NCBI GenBank assembly: GCA_015680905.1
Contig: JADFTS010000115.1
Location: 29,252 to 93,251, forward strand
Source: Coptis chinensis
Taxonomy: Eukaryota; Streptophyta; Magnoliopsida; Ranunculales; Ranunculaceae
Direction: 5' to 3'
DNA length: 64,000 bases
The notes under the pieces are model-generated. The model searched no databases and had not been told where the DNA came from. It saw nothing but the letters and a program-made list of their open reading frames with translations. Below, one piece after another: positions 33,841 to 45,769 of the stretch; position 1 is the stretch's first letter, and each line of letters starts with the position of its first letter. The position numbers and the translations under genes were made by a program.

Positions 33841-34266
33841 CCAATGTCGTATGATGTTGATGTAGTCAAAAGTATAATGGAAGAATTTGTATTGCAGGAA
33901 CAAAACCTAAAGATTGATCCTCCGCTGAATGAAGAGATGCAGGTTATTAAAAGCTTAAAATTTATGCCAACTACTTCCAATCTTACAGTTGCCAACTTAG
34001 TTGACGGATATCTTGCTGAAATTGTAAGGGACCCAAATCTACCTCTGTCAATGTTTTTTGACCTTGCTGAGATGGTCTCGAGCTTCTCAAGGCCAGCTCA
34101 TGACGGACTTTATCGTGCTATTCAACGCAAATTTTTTATTTCTCCTACTGAAAACTGCCTTCATATTAATTGGTGGTCAAGTGAAAGACTGTTAATTATT
34201 TCTCACCTTCCTCTATCTTTCTTGAAACTCCATCTGCAAGAAGTGGAGGTAAGAGACTGTTTCTAA
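33841..34266 (+). pseudogene. NPH3-family (BTB-NPH3) protein fragment fused to unrelated sequence
   Basis: NPH3/RPT2-like proteins are plant phototropin-signalling adaptors. The frame from 33844 reads D-V-D-V-V-K-S-I-M-E-E-F-V-L-Q-E-Q, then V-A-N-L-V-D-G-Y-L-A-E-I-V-R-D-P-N-L and L-A-E-M, ending D-G-L-Y-R-A-I-Q. These are conserved signatures inside the NPH3 domain. From about 34130 the family sequence (normally a Lys/Arg-rich run and C-R-L-M-D) is replaced by unrelated residues, and the frame stops at 34264-34266. The frame stays open across the junction for about 45 more codons, so a chimeric peptide is possible in principle. BTB and C-terminal parts are absent. Confidence 0.75.
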
Positions 34267-34789
34267 TCGTATTTGAACTCTGAAGAATGGGGAGCACATC
34301 ACACAACACAACAGGAAAACCTATAAGATGCAAAGGTTAGACTTCTCTCTAACTCTTCACTCAAATTCAAGCCAGTACGGGTTCTTTCATAATTGAGTAA
34401 TAATATGAGTTTATAAAAGTGCAGCTGCAATAGGTATAAAGGCAAGGGATCCTCTGTTTATAGAAGAGATTGAAGTAGCTCCACCTAAAGCTTATGAAGT
34501 TCGGATCAAAATACTTTGTACATCTCTTATACATAGTATCAAAATCTTTTAGAGCGTAGTATCAAAAAATGAACAGGAAAAATAGTCATATTAGTCCTTT
34601 ACTTTTGGCTTTTACCTCTCATATACAACTGTAGCTTCTGACTTTTAATTAATCATTCAATCTTATTAATGTCCTCAATTCAAGTTATTTTGAGCCTATA
34701 TGGTTTCGAGTTTCATTTAAATTCGTCCTTTACCATGTTTTTATGAGACAAAATTTTAGAATATCTACTTCTGTAGCTGATTCAATTTG

Positions 34790-34816
34790 ACGCCAAAAGG
34801 CGTGCACATATGCTAG
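34790..34816 (+). mobile_element. Helitron 3' terminus: hairpin plus CTAG
   Basis: A perfect stem ACGCC/GGCGT around AAAA, then GCACATATG, then CTAG followed by T. The last bases resemble the minus-strand Helitron end at 21350 (GTGCA..ATGCTAGT in both), which suggests related families. Confidence 0.75.
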
Positions 34817-36800
34817 TATATATAAAGGAAAACCATTCACATATTACAAAAGGCCAAAATCTAACTACACCAACTCATATATATAAAGGAAACCATTCAT
34901 ATATTGTTCCAGTTTCAGTTTTGAACTGAAAATTGTTAAAGACTCCATTACCTGTTCAAATAGATTAATTATTTACCGATGTTGAATACACATTTAAGCC
35001 ACTAATGGGTATACTCCTATATAATAATCTTGTTAAAGTTTCCAATCCCAAGTACCAAATATCAGTCAAAGATACCAATTGTAAAACAGAAATAAACATG
35101 ATACCAATTACAAAACAGAAAGTGTCAGAAACAATACCTGACTGGACTCACTGGTTGGAGGATTACATCCCCATAGACTTCCACTATTTTCTTCAATTAA
35201 ACGAACATTTCCTTTAAGATCTAAACTCTCATTTCTGCTTAAGCAAGGAAGTAAATGGCAATTGTTGCTGTATAAACCCATTAACATCCATTCCTCCGTT
35301 CACCCCATTTTCCAAATCAACAGAGAAGCTTCGGAGCTACTTACAGCAAAAAAAATAGACCTCCTATCTCTAATGTTTTTCTTGAATCGCTACACCCATG
35401 AATCTTTGTTTAGTTTAATAATTCTTGTTCACTATGTATATAGCAATTGCGTCAGACCACCGAACTGAAAATTATAAATCAATCAATCACACCACATCAA
35501 ATAAAAACATATAGGCGGACGAAGAAGGAGACCGCATAGAGAGAGAAAGGGTTTATTTCATAAATCAAATTCAATAAGCTTCCACAATCAAAATCACCAA
35601 ATAGCAGTTATACACAATCCCGTTAACAAACTGACAACTCTTGAGCAGATTAATATGATAGAAATAGAGATGGAGAGGAGAGAAAGCTTGAGCAGAGAGA
35701 CAAACCCTAGAGACGAAAAGAGGAAAAACCGAGAAGTGTAGAGAAATTTCTGGTAAGAGCGAAATGACAAAACTGCCATCATTTGTTAGGTGAGAAATGA
35801 CAAAAATGCCCCTGTGACGTACATGAAAACCACTATTCATCAACCCCCATATTTTTCTAATATAGGGTTTGTGCAGTAAGATTTCTGAATGGATTCAGTA
35901 TCAGAAGCATTATGCTCAGACATGAAGTGATATTTTGTTTAAGCGAGAAAATAAATTCACTGCAACATCTCAAATTGTTATCTCTATAATGACCACACCT
36001 TAGACATAATAGACATTCTAGCAATAGTGGTAACCACTAACCAGGGTTTGCTATTCAAGATCAAGGGGGCAGGGGTGTTTAACTGACGAAGAATGGAAAG
36101 TGGTTAATTGCGGAAAAGCTGAAAGGTGGTGGGCATGTGTGATATCTTTAGGGGGATATCGGAAGGTCGTGTAGATCAATGGGTGAAGATGAAGGTTATC
36201 TCTGACAGTTTGGTTTTGGCCACGTATGCACATATGCACACCCCAATCCAATTGATTCTATTTTGTAATTTGAAAGTGTTGTGTCTACAAACGCTCTAGA
36301 TGCGCTGTAGACATTGGGAATTTCCAGAGTTTGGTGCTTTTAACGTCTTTGGCTCCCACTCCGCTCCCTCGCCTCACACTTTACACTTTGGTTGCTCTTG
36401 GCTCCGACACCACATGTAAGCAACTGACTATTATTCCTTTAATGAATAGTCACTCACTTTACCATGATCCTAACATAGAGTTTGTGCCTTGTAAATATAC
36501 ATCCAAGTTTAGTGCACGGGATGTGAATTGCGAGTCCAAGATAATGAGACTCCTCCTGTGGTTGCAATTCAGATAGCCATGCAAAGAACTTCAGATTAGT
36601 CACTAAATCCTCTCGTGGCATTGCCGTACCAAAGTTCTAAGTTGGGCTTGAGAATCTTAGGGCCCAAATTGGGTCGGGCTTGGATTATAGATATTGGAAC
36701 TTGGGCTGGGCTGCAAATCAAAATCATATTAGTCGCTCAATTTTAGAAAGATAATACAATGGAAAATCCGAGATGAATGAAAAAAAATCCCATAAGACAA
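34817..36800. other. Intergenic region upstream of the plastid-protein gene
   Basis: No confident gene. On the minus strand 35690-35730 contains CTCTAGGGTTTGTCTCTCTG, which resembles a plant 5' leader, and 35120-35330 reads weakly coding-like, but no family is visible. Open frames on both strands are short. Confidence 0.35.
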
Positions 36801-38511
36801 ATGGCATTAACATACTCTACTAGCTCGGTGATCAATCCCAACACATTTCAAACCTTCCCCAAACATCCATCACCTCTTTCCTTCCAAACCCAACTTCCCA
36901 CTCACACCATTTCTCTCAAGCACACTTACAGTTACAGACACTTTTCACTAAAACCCAAAGCCACTTTAGACCAAGAAGTTGTCCAAGAAGAACCAGAGAC
37001 TAGTAAGGTGAGTCCTCAGTAATGTTCTTGTTGAACTTTTTTAATATTTGTAGCTGTTGAATATAGTGAAGTTGGCTTGTGTCAGGTTGATGTGGAAGAG
37101 AGTGTGAAAGTGCTAAAAAATGCAGCTAAGACAAGAAAAGTTCCTGCAGAGGAAGTTCTTGCTGCTTTGGGTGTGATCAAGAAGGTGAAAATTGACCCTT
37201 CGGGGTTTCTTGAAACACTTTGTGGAACTGAATCTCCTGGACGGACATGGATGCTTATCTTTACTACTCAGGTTTACTTGCCTATGACACTTTTGAGTTG
37301 ATTACTAAATTTTAATCTTATGTTTAACTAATGTTTGAAACTGAGTGCACTCATGAAATCCAGTTGAAATGTTGAATTAGGAATGCTAACCAAATTATTT
37401 AAGTACTTTGTATATCTACCAAGGTGAAAAATTGGCTTAGCTGATTTGTGGATATTTTGTAGGATGGACTAAAGCGTGGTAGCTATTTCCCAATAACTGC
37501 GATTCAACGATTCGATGCAGCTGTAAGCATTTATTTTTTGTGAAGAAGGTTATAAATGCAGTTTGTTATTGTTGCTAAGAAATTTGTTCTTGCTGTTTAG
37601 TTGGTTATATTTTATGATGCTATTCTATTATATAAGTGAATGTTTTTCAATTAGGGGGCGTCATATTGATTATTGATTCACTACATTGTCAATTTATAGA
37701 TTTTGTCTTGAGAATTATGTCTTCTATTGTCTTCCTCTGAATTGTATGGAAGATAGTTGTAACAATAGAGTTGCCTGAAGTTATCGTTTAAACTTTAAAG
37801 TATGTTAAGTTCAAGTGTATACAGATAATCAACTTTCGGGGAAAGCTATTAAAGCAACAGGGAAATGAATTGCACACATATCAGTTATCACCTAACTAAA
37901 ATACACTTTGGTCTACTTCTTGGATTCCAAGGACAAAAAATGTCTTTAGTAGAACAAAGAGGAGGGCTTGAGGTTGTCTATAGTCTATACTCTGATGAGA
38001 GAATCTCCACACCTGGCCTCCTGAAGCTACTGTTGCAACATCTATTATTGTTGAAACCCTTATACCAGTGTAGGTAATTTGCCACACCCTCCTGAAGCTA
38101 CAGTTGCAACATCTACTTTGTTGTTGAAACCCTTATACCTGGTGTAGGCAATTTGCTTAGTTTATATACAGCAGTTTGCTGCAATTGTAACTTCTGGTGT
38201 TTATGACCCTTTCTTTGGATTAACAGGGAATGAGGAATGAGAATGGAGTGTATCTAGGTCCCTTTGGATGCTTGACATTTGAAGGAAAGTTTTCATGGAA
38301 AAATAGAATATTGGCATTCAGATACGAGTCTATTCGCATAAAGGTTGGGCCGTTTGGTCCGCTCCAGATAAGCTTGGGACAGAGCCAAGATAGTGAACCA
38401 AGTACCAAGGACCCCTTCTTCATCTGGTTTTACATTGACGAAGAAATAGCTATCGCCCAAGGCAAAGGTGGAGGAACAGCATTCTGGTGTCGTTGTCGCC
38501 GTGCTACATAG
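36801..38511 (+). CDS. Plastid-targeted PAP/fibrillin-like conserved protein, four exons
   Basis: A complete gene of 245 codons plus stop. Exons are 36801-37007, 37086-37271, 37463-37522 and 38227-38511, all in phase 0 with GT-AG borders. The first ~60 residues are Ser/Thr/Pro/His-rich with few acids, ending K-P-K-A-T, as in a chloroplast transit peptide. The mature part has V-E-E-S-V-K-V-L-K-N-A-A-K-T-R-K, then S-P-G-R-T-W-M-L-I-F, Y-F-P-I-T-A-I-Q-R-F-D-A-A, G-V-Y-L-G-P-F-G-C-L-T-F-E-G and D-P-F-F-I-W-F-Y-I-D-E-E-I-A, ending in F-W-C-R-C-R-R. This is a highly conserved plant plastid protein; the beta-rich region resembles plastid-lipid-associated (fibrillin) proteins, but I am not sure of that superfamily link and its biochemical role is unknown to me. 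ATG at 36777 in the same frame is an alternative start adding eight residues; 36801 begins the better transit peptide. Confidence 0.85.
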
Positions 38512-39237
38512 TTATCTTCAGTCATTGAATTGAGTTTTATACACAGTATTTCCAATGTATATTCGTAATATTACGTGTACTTCTCAGACCTCATACATTT
38601 GTATACACAGCATCCACGTTGAAGAACTTGAACAATTAGTGTACTTTCTTACTCTTCTACAGGTAAACAATATAATGCTCCTCAAAGAATTTAGTAGTAG
38701 CAATCCTTTTTGTGCACCAATCCTCTGTAAACCAGACTTCTTACTTCCTCTAGTTTCCTAAATTGATAGCCAGCTGCAAATTCATCACTCTTTGTACAGC
38801 GCAATCAATGTCACACCTGTCTTATTTTTAATGTCAAACTACCTAAAGTTGGAATAATTAGTGATGGATATTTTGTTTGTGGAAATAATACGATACTACT
38901 AGTATACTGCGTGGCAGTGGGGAGTGAGCGGAGCTGCGGCGGAGGGAGAGAGTTGGGTGATGCGGGGGGAGAGAGAGAGGTGGGAGAAGGAAAAAGGTAT
39001 TTGGGAGAAATAAGAGAGAAAATGAGGACAGACAGACAGAAACCAACCAAGTTGGTTTTTGTCTCGCATAGCCCCTTCTCCCAAAATCGTTAGCTTCGCT
39101 CACTCGATTACGTATTCAATTTGGATTTCTAGATTCTCACCACGTTCTCCACCGTTTACGCAGCTACTTGTTGGTTCTCGTTTTTAAACAAGACAAAAGT
39201 GTTAGGTGAGCCGCCGTAGTTCTCCATTTCCATGTGA
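38512..39237. other. Intergenic region between plastid gene and MATE gene
   Basis: A purine-rich stretch at 38900-39030 (GGAGGGAGAGAG-type) lies 0.35-0.5 kb ahead of the MATE start and may be promoter or leader sequence. No gene is seen. Confidence 0.4.
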
Positions 39238-39317
39238 ATGAAGACGACTTCAGTCAGAGTTATATGATTAAATATTGATGAAGACGACTTCAGTCAGAGT
39301 TATATGATTAAATATTG
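39238..39317. repeat. 40-bp perfect tandem duplication ahead of the MATE gene
   Basis: ATGAAGACGACTTCAGTCAG and the following 20 bases occur twice head to tail (39238-39277 and 39278-39317), 67 bp upstream of the MATE start codon. It is probably in the 5' leader or core promoter. Each copy contains an ATG, so transcripts covering it would carry two upstream starts. Confidence 0.85.
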
Positions 39318-39383
39318 TGATCAGATGACTAAGTAAGGATAAAAATATATAGAAGAGATCAACAGGCCCAGGAGAGAGAGAGA

Positions 39384-42300
39384 ATGGAAGAGGGGTTGTT
39401 GTTGAAGGAGAGGGAAGAGGAGAGAAATGTGTTAACATGGGATGTAGTGAAAGAGGAAGTGAAGAAGATTGGTTATCTAGCAGGACCGATGGTTGCAGTT
39501 ACCTTATCTCAGTTCTTGTTGCAACTTATTTCCATGATGATGGTTGGACATCTGGGCGAACTCGCACTTTCTAGTGCTGCTATTGCTACCTCTCTTACCA
39601 GTGTTACTGGTTTCAGCTTTCTTGTAAGTTCATCTTTCTCAATTTTGACTTTCTTCGTATTAAAAACTCTTCATATATTCATCATTGTTCTCAAATATAC
39701 TAAACTCAAAAAGAATATAAGTACGCATTGATGATTGTCTCAGTTGGCGAATCACTGGTTCCACCATTAAGATCTCTATCAAAGTAGCTGCAAATCCGCA
39801 ACTTTTAGTCGTGTAGTTTTGAAATGACCAAAGTGTACCGTTGAATGTATTTGCAGTTTCTATGATATAATGTTGGTGGTGGAACCATAGCCCTTACTAA
39901 ATTTTCTAACTGGAAGAGCAGAATTTGGTCACTTTTGCAGAGTAACCCAGCATTGTGATACAGACATAAATTTCTATAGTGATTTGATTCACCAACATTC
40001 ATACATTCACCCCCATGGGAAAAGTTTGAAAAATGCATAATAATTGGCCAAGTTTGCGTCCTGAGGAATATGTTTGAGTTGTGCATAAGTGACTGAATGT
40101 TTTGAATGTCAAGTAGCTAGGAATGGCAGGTGCACTAGAGACACTATGCGGTCAAGCTTATGGAGCGCAGCAATACCAAAAGCTTGGGAATTATATGTAC
40201 AGCGCTGCAATCTGTCTTATATTGCTTTGTATCCCTTTGTCTATTATTTGGGTGAACATGGGGAAGTTACTTACTTTCATAGGCCAAGACCCTCTAATTT
40301 CACTTGAAGCTGGCAAATATGCGGCGTGGTTGATTCCTGCATTATTTGCTTATGCAACTCTTCAATCACAAATGAGATACTTACAGTCTCAAAGTTTGAT
40401 CCTTCCAATGCTTTTAAGCTCCTTTGCAGCACTCTGCATCCATATTCCTGTATGTTGGTTCTTAGTATATAAGTCAGCATTGAGAACAGTTGGAGCTGCA
40501 CTATCAATTGGTATAGCATATTGGTTGAACGTTATCATCTTGGCATTGTACATCAAGTACTCCTCATCCTGTGAGAAGACACGTGTATCTCTGTCAAAGG
40601 ATGCACTCAAAGGTATCGGCGAGTTCTTACGCCTTGCAGTGCCTTCGACTATAATGGTCTGGTAAATTTCAGTTACTGCTATTTTCTTTTTCCCAATTTT
40701 TATGAACTAGCTTTATACATGTAACCTATCCACGAGCTTTATCTATTCCTAAACCCCTATTGTTTTCTTGTGGCAGTCTGGAGTGGTGGTCGTTTGAGTT
40801 GCTAATCTTGATGTCTGGTCTTCTACCAAATCCACAGGTCGAAACTTCGGTGTTGTCTGTATGGTAATTAAATTTCGTGCTGCTTTTATATTTGCAATTT
40901 GATATATACTGAGGATACCTGCGCATAGGCTTAAGCAGAGAGTTTGGATTAGTTGGTTGTAATAACAGGACTAGTTCTGGTTTTTCACTGCATGAAACAC
41001 CATGTGCCCACACTCCCTTTCGACTGGGAGTCCTCTGGTAATGTGGGGCTCCAGGCTAAAGGGACATGGCGTTTCATCCAGTAGATAACCTGCTGATCTC
41101 AACTGATAATTAACTGTCTCCAGCTGACCTTTTTTTTTTAATTTTTTTTTTCTCTCTCTCTCTCTCTCAACAGCTTGACGACCATTTCATTTCTTTACGC
41201 CATACCATTTGGAGTTGGAGCTGCTGCAAGGTTGGTTCTACACTAGCTTCCTTCTGCAAAAATTCATCTTTTTCGAAGTACAGTCTTGCATTTGTTAATT
41301 GTTTTTACATGCAGTTTTTCACCTGTTATTAGAAATTGCTTTCTATACTATGTAGTACTCGAGTTGCAAATGAATTGGGAGCTGGGAAACCAAAGGCAGC
41401 TCGTGTGGCGGTATTCGTTGTAATGCTCCTTGCAGCAACAGAGACTACAATTGTTAGTTCATCTCTTTTCTTGAGTCGCCACATTTTGGGATACGCGTAC
41501 AGTAATGAGAAGGAGGTGGCAGATTATGTCACAGCAATGGTTCCTTTAATTTGTATCTCAGTTATTTTGGACAGCCTACAAGGAACGCTTTCAGGTTAGA
41601 TACAAGTCGCAGAGGTCAGTGCTTGACCATCTTTTCTTCTCCCAAGAAAGTTTTGACGGGGTCTATGTAATGTTCAGGTATTGCTAGAGGAACTGGCTGG
41701 CAGCATCTGGGTGCCTATGTCAACCTTGGAGCATTTTATCTTGTGGGGATCCCCATAGCTGTTTTGTTGAGTTTCCGTCAACATTTAGGAGGAAGGGGAC
41801 TGTGGATTGGAATACTGATGGGGTCTGTTGTACAAGTAACTCTGCTCTCATTGATAACAGGTCTTACAAATTGGCAACAACAGGTCTGTAACACATCCTT
41901 GTAGTTGTGATACTAAATGAATTTGACCTTTAAACTGGTACCTTTATACGGTGATAGTTGTCTGTTTTAATTGCAAGTCTAGAAAAATACTTAAATGTTG
42001 AACTTCAGTCCTGATTGAGTGCTTGTTTGAGATTTTGAATACAACTTAGGGAGGTATTTTCTTACTTAATTTAGATAAGAGATGAAAGATTAAGGATTGT
42101 TTAACTTATCTACTTATCTGGAATTAAATTTTTAACAAGTTGAGCAAGTTTCAAAACTTTGGATCAGTACAAGCTACCCGATGTTATCTACCTGACTACC
42201 ATACGTACAGACTCTACTGTCGAAAAGGAACAATTGAAGCTTTCTCCTATTAAGGGGCATTGAAAGCACATTTGATCTTTACTTGGAATGTCCTCATTCT

Positions 42301-42705
42301 CGAAGTAAGGTGTTAGTGCCCTAGAAAAAAATTGCTCGAGTATTTTTGTTTGGTTGGTAAGTAAATAAAAATGTCAAACACAGTAATAATCGAAGATTTT
42401 TCCCATGCTCCATTCAAAATCTCATATTTTTTTGTGTATTTCGTGCTGCTGCTGTTGTTGTTCATCTCCTTCTTTGATCAGTGACCTATCAGTGTTAGAA
42501 ATCCTCCACCAAAGTTACATTTATAGAAGTAGGCCTAGATATGCCCCATTTCTTCTTTTCCTCCTCATCCTCACACAGCTTTGATCATCGTTTAACAATT
42601 GAGCTTGTTTTTCTCTTTTTCTTTTTGTCACTCTTGCAGGCAATGAAAGCAAAAGAGAGGATATCTGGGGGTATACTTTCAAAAGAGAATGAAGAAGAGG
42701 AATGA
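39384..42705 (+). CDS. MATE-family transporter (DETOXIFICATION/DTX type), seven exons
   Basis: MATE proteins are 12-helix membrane antiporters exporting metabolites and xenobiotics in exchange for H+. Exons are 39384-39623, 40117-40661, 40777-40863, 41174-41230, 41356-41594, 41678-41883 and 42640-42705; all introns are GT-AG and the total is 480 codons including stop, the normal length for plant DTX proteins. Family signatures run in order: M-M-V-G-H-L-G-E-L (TM1), [16 protein letters not shown] (TM2 loop), [18 protein letters not shown] (start of the second MatE repeat), [24 protein letters not shown] and G-I-A-R-G-T-G-W-Q. The short acidic N-terminus (E-R-E-E-E-R) and basic C-terminus are cytosolic in relatives. 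The motif set suits the DTX1-19 clade; substrate unknown. A CT-repeat tract precedes the exon 4 acceptor. A damaged tandem copy lies 8 kb downstream. Confidence 0.95.
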
Positions 42706-45700
42706 TGGTACCGAAAAACTATGATTAGTAGCGTATAACAGTTTTTACAGCTGCTCTAGAAATGTATATTAGCTTGTTACAATCCCATTTACAAATCCTT
42801 CTTATGTATTCAAGTGGGGAGAATTTTGGTGAACATTATCTTGCACCTGCCTGGATAGCAAGAGCTGAGAGTCATAGGCAATATTCTGAAAGTTATCTAT
42901 GCTACAAGTGACAATAAGACAACGTTGTCAAACGGCAATAGTCAAGAATCAAGACCAGGGATATTTAACTAGTAGTGATGTTCAGAGACAAATTGAGCAT
43001 GTATAGCTCAAAGTGACACCCCTGTTTTGATATATGTGGGAACTCCAAATAATTAAGGAATCAATTTTGAATTTAATTTAGCGTTCCAAAGTGGCACCAT
43101 GTGAATTTAGAAAAGAAGGTATAACTCTTATTGCAAGTTGCAACACAATTCTAATGGGAGTTACTCTTATTCTCCATTGCCATAAATTTTACTTTCAAAA
43201 ATGCCAAGTGAGGGGATATGCGTCAAGGTGGCAGCCTCACGTACAAACAGAAACTAGGCAGTAACGGTGCCGTCACCTTAGGGTGTGTTTGATAGGAATT
43301 GTGGCAAAAGCAAATTTTGTCAGCATTTGCCGGTGGTAAATTTCTCATGGCTAATAAAGTGGACAAATGCAAATAATTCATGACAAATCTGGATTTGCCA
43401 TTGTTTGACAACTCCACAACAAATGAATTTACCACCATTTGAAACCACTTGTTACTGTTTGATTGTCAAAAATTTGTCGCGGCAAATTATTTTTAATAAT
43501 TTTAGCTAAAATTAAACCTATATAAAATTACGTTTTCAATTTCCTGAACCGCCCAGAGATCAGACTATCACCTAGCCTTTGCATACAAGGGACAACCTAC
43601 TCCATGATTCTCTCCACAAAACCTTGGAGTTAACCAATAGGCAATAACTCATATTAGACGCTCAAATCAAGTTTCAACAAAGGTTGCCAAAATCTGATGG
43701 GGAACGTCGTACTTATGTCACATGGTTAAGTGTTAAGTGTCCCAATTTCTTGCTAGCCTAACCAATTCACTCACATGAGGGGGGAGACTAAACGGAGAGA
43801 ATTTCTGGTGGGTTTCTTTACTGAACAGAGGCTTTCTTTCACTCATGTTAAAAATGTTCTTCAAACCAGATGGTGAACAAAAGGGGCTTTTGATATATAT
43901 AACTGCAAATAAGGAGTTGTTCTTTATCAAGTTTGCGAATAGTGAGGACCGCCAAGTTGTACGTACTAGAAGAAGCACCAGTTTTTATTAAACTAAAACA
44001 CTACAAAGAGCAATGTACTATTTGTAGTTTACCAATTGGAATAATGTATTATTTTATTATCTCAATTTGAGCAATTGACACAACTACTCTAATTCAGGCC
44101 AAATTAGACTGTCGGAGTGATGACATGTCAGGTGAAAAAAAACCCTAAATTGAAATTGACAAGAAATTCAAGATCACTTCAACATCAATTGAAGTAAGTT
44201 TATTCTAAATCTTAAGTTGGGAGGAATAAATAATGAGTGAAAACAACAATTTTTTAGCTTTTCTCAACTATCTTTTTCTTCTATTTCTAATGAGTATGGA
44301 AGACTAGTGTTTAAAGAGAGAAAAACATTGAAAACATGAAGTTGTAGGATTAAAACATAAAGAATGAAGAGTAAATGTGGCGACTTTATCACCAAGTCAT
44401 ACTCATTGATAACTTTAATGAGTGCAACTGGTGTTCTTTAATATTGAAATGACAAGAAGTGTAGAGACAAACAATCACACTCATTGATAACTTTAATGAG
44501 TGCAACTAGTGTTCTTTAATATTGAAATGACAAGAAGTGTAGAGACAAATAGATTGAAATGAAAAGATTGGAACAACAAGTTGAAAACAAGGATTGAAAC
44601 AAGTATTGAAATGAAATGAAAACAATAACATAAAACAAGAAAACAAGAAAACAAAATAGATTGAAATAAAGAAATAACAATACAAAAAAATAAAATGCAA
44701 TAAATGTAAATCTACCTAGGAAAGCATGATAAAATTTATCTCAATTTTTGGGTTGTCAAACCAAAAATTGGATAATATTTTCTCTCATTATTTTTTGTTT
44801 TTATACTCCTACTTTTACAATAACTGATTTGTCATCTCTTTCTACAATCAAGACACCTCACTATGTTGTTTTTTACTTTTTTTTTTATGCTTTTGCTTTT
44901 GTTTTTTCTCTATCTTCTTTATCTTCTTGAGCAAGCTAGGTTTTGAGCTAGTCTTTTTTTGTGACAATACCATCTTTTTCCAGTCTTCGTTCTGAGTTAA
45001 GGATATGACTTTCAGTCTTATGGGTTTGAGTAATTGACATTTGACTTTGACTTTTTTAACACTTTTTTCGTAGCAGCTTGAGTCTTCATAAATAGCGTTA
45101 ATAAAGTTAACTTTGGCGCTAAAATGCATATTTTATGATAAGTGGTGTGAAATAACTTGTAACCTGCAAAAGACAGTAAAAGCTATGAGTTGTCTGTTTA
45201 TTATGCGTAAGAAGAGTTGTAATGCAGTAATGTAAATATAATAAAACACACATTTGGGAGCTGATCAATATATTGGCAGAATCAAATATCTAGTAGGTTG
45301 TTTCTATAAATAACAATGACATGCTTCAATTAAGATGCATAAACAAAGTCAATCTCAGTAGTTGGGAGTTCTCAAAGCCTTCAAAATTCCATTAGATAAT
45401 TAAAACTGAAACAGAACTTTTCATTTACATAATAATTTTCAACTAAAATTTCCAATAACAAGGTAGTTAGGAAGAATCATGTATTATGTACAACACTATA
45501 ATGCTTATACTTCACGACAAACCAACAGTTCCATTCTTGATCAAACACTTGAGCAGTTCAAAGGCATTGTCTCCAAGGCAACACAAAGCCACAAACTGAC
45601 ACATAAACTGATAAAATTCAAGGACTAATCAAAATACATAAAAGTGTCTTAACACAAGACAAGTGAAACTACATCAGTCATGCCACCAAAATATCAAAAT

Positions 45701-45769
45701 ATATTTAAAACCATTGGAATACCATCATATCAAATACAACATAAAAATCTCAAGGTAAAAAACATATAC
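42706..45769. other. Intergenic region with no gene
   Basis: The MATE 3' UTR presumably occupies the first ~150 bp. GGGTGTGTTTGATAGG at 43281-43300 looks like one end of a hAT-type MITE, without a convincing partner nearby. The remainder is AT-rich with short open frames only. Confidence 0.4.
44401..44549. repeat. 78-bp tandem duplication
   Basis: The segment ACTCATTGATAACTTTAATG... running to GTAGAGACAAA is present twice with a 78-bp period (44401-44478, 44479-44549), differing at about one position. It is non-coding. Confidence 0.85.

Larger units (their letters stand above)
23690..34816 (+). mobile_element. 11.1-kb non-autonomous Helitron carrying several host gene fragments
   Basis: The left end starts TCTCTATTAG at 23690 after an A, followed by AAAGTACACC, a typical plant Helitron 5' start. 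The right end has ACGCC-AAAA-GGCGT (34790-34803), a perfect 5-bp-stem hairpin, nine to ten bases later CTAG (34813-34816), and then T. An A before the element and a T after it fit insertion into an AT dinucleotide, with no target duplication. The joined flanks would be an uninterrupted TA-rich stretch. Inside, pieces of at least five identifiable host genes lie in the same orientation as the element. No Rep/helicase was seen, so it would need a helper element. Alternative: two overlapping or nested Helitrons sharing these ends. Confidence 0.7.

Noticed and set aside
38811-39103. Ser/Pro/Leu-rich minus-strand open frames upstream of the MATE gene
   Set aside because: They are translations of a purine-rich promoter-like stretch and have no family features.
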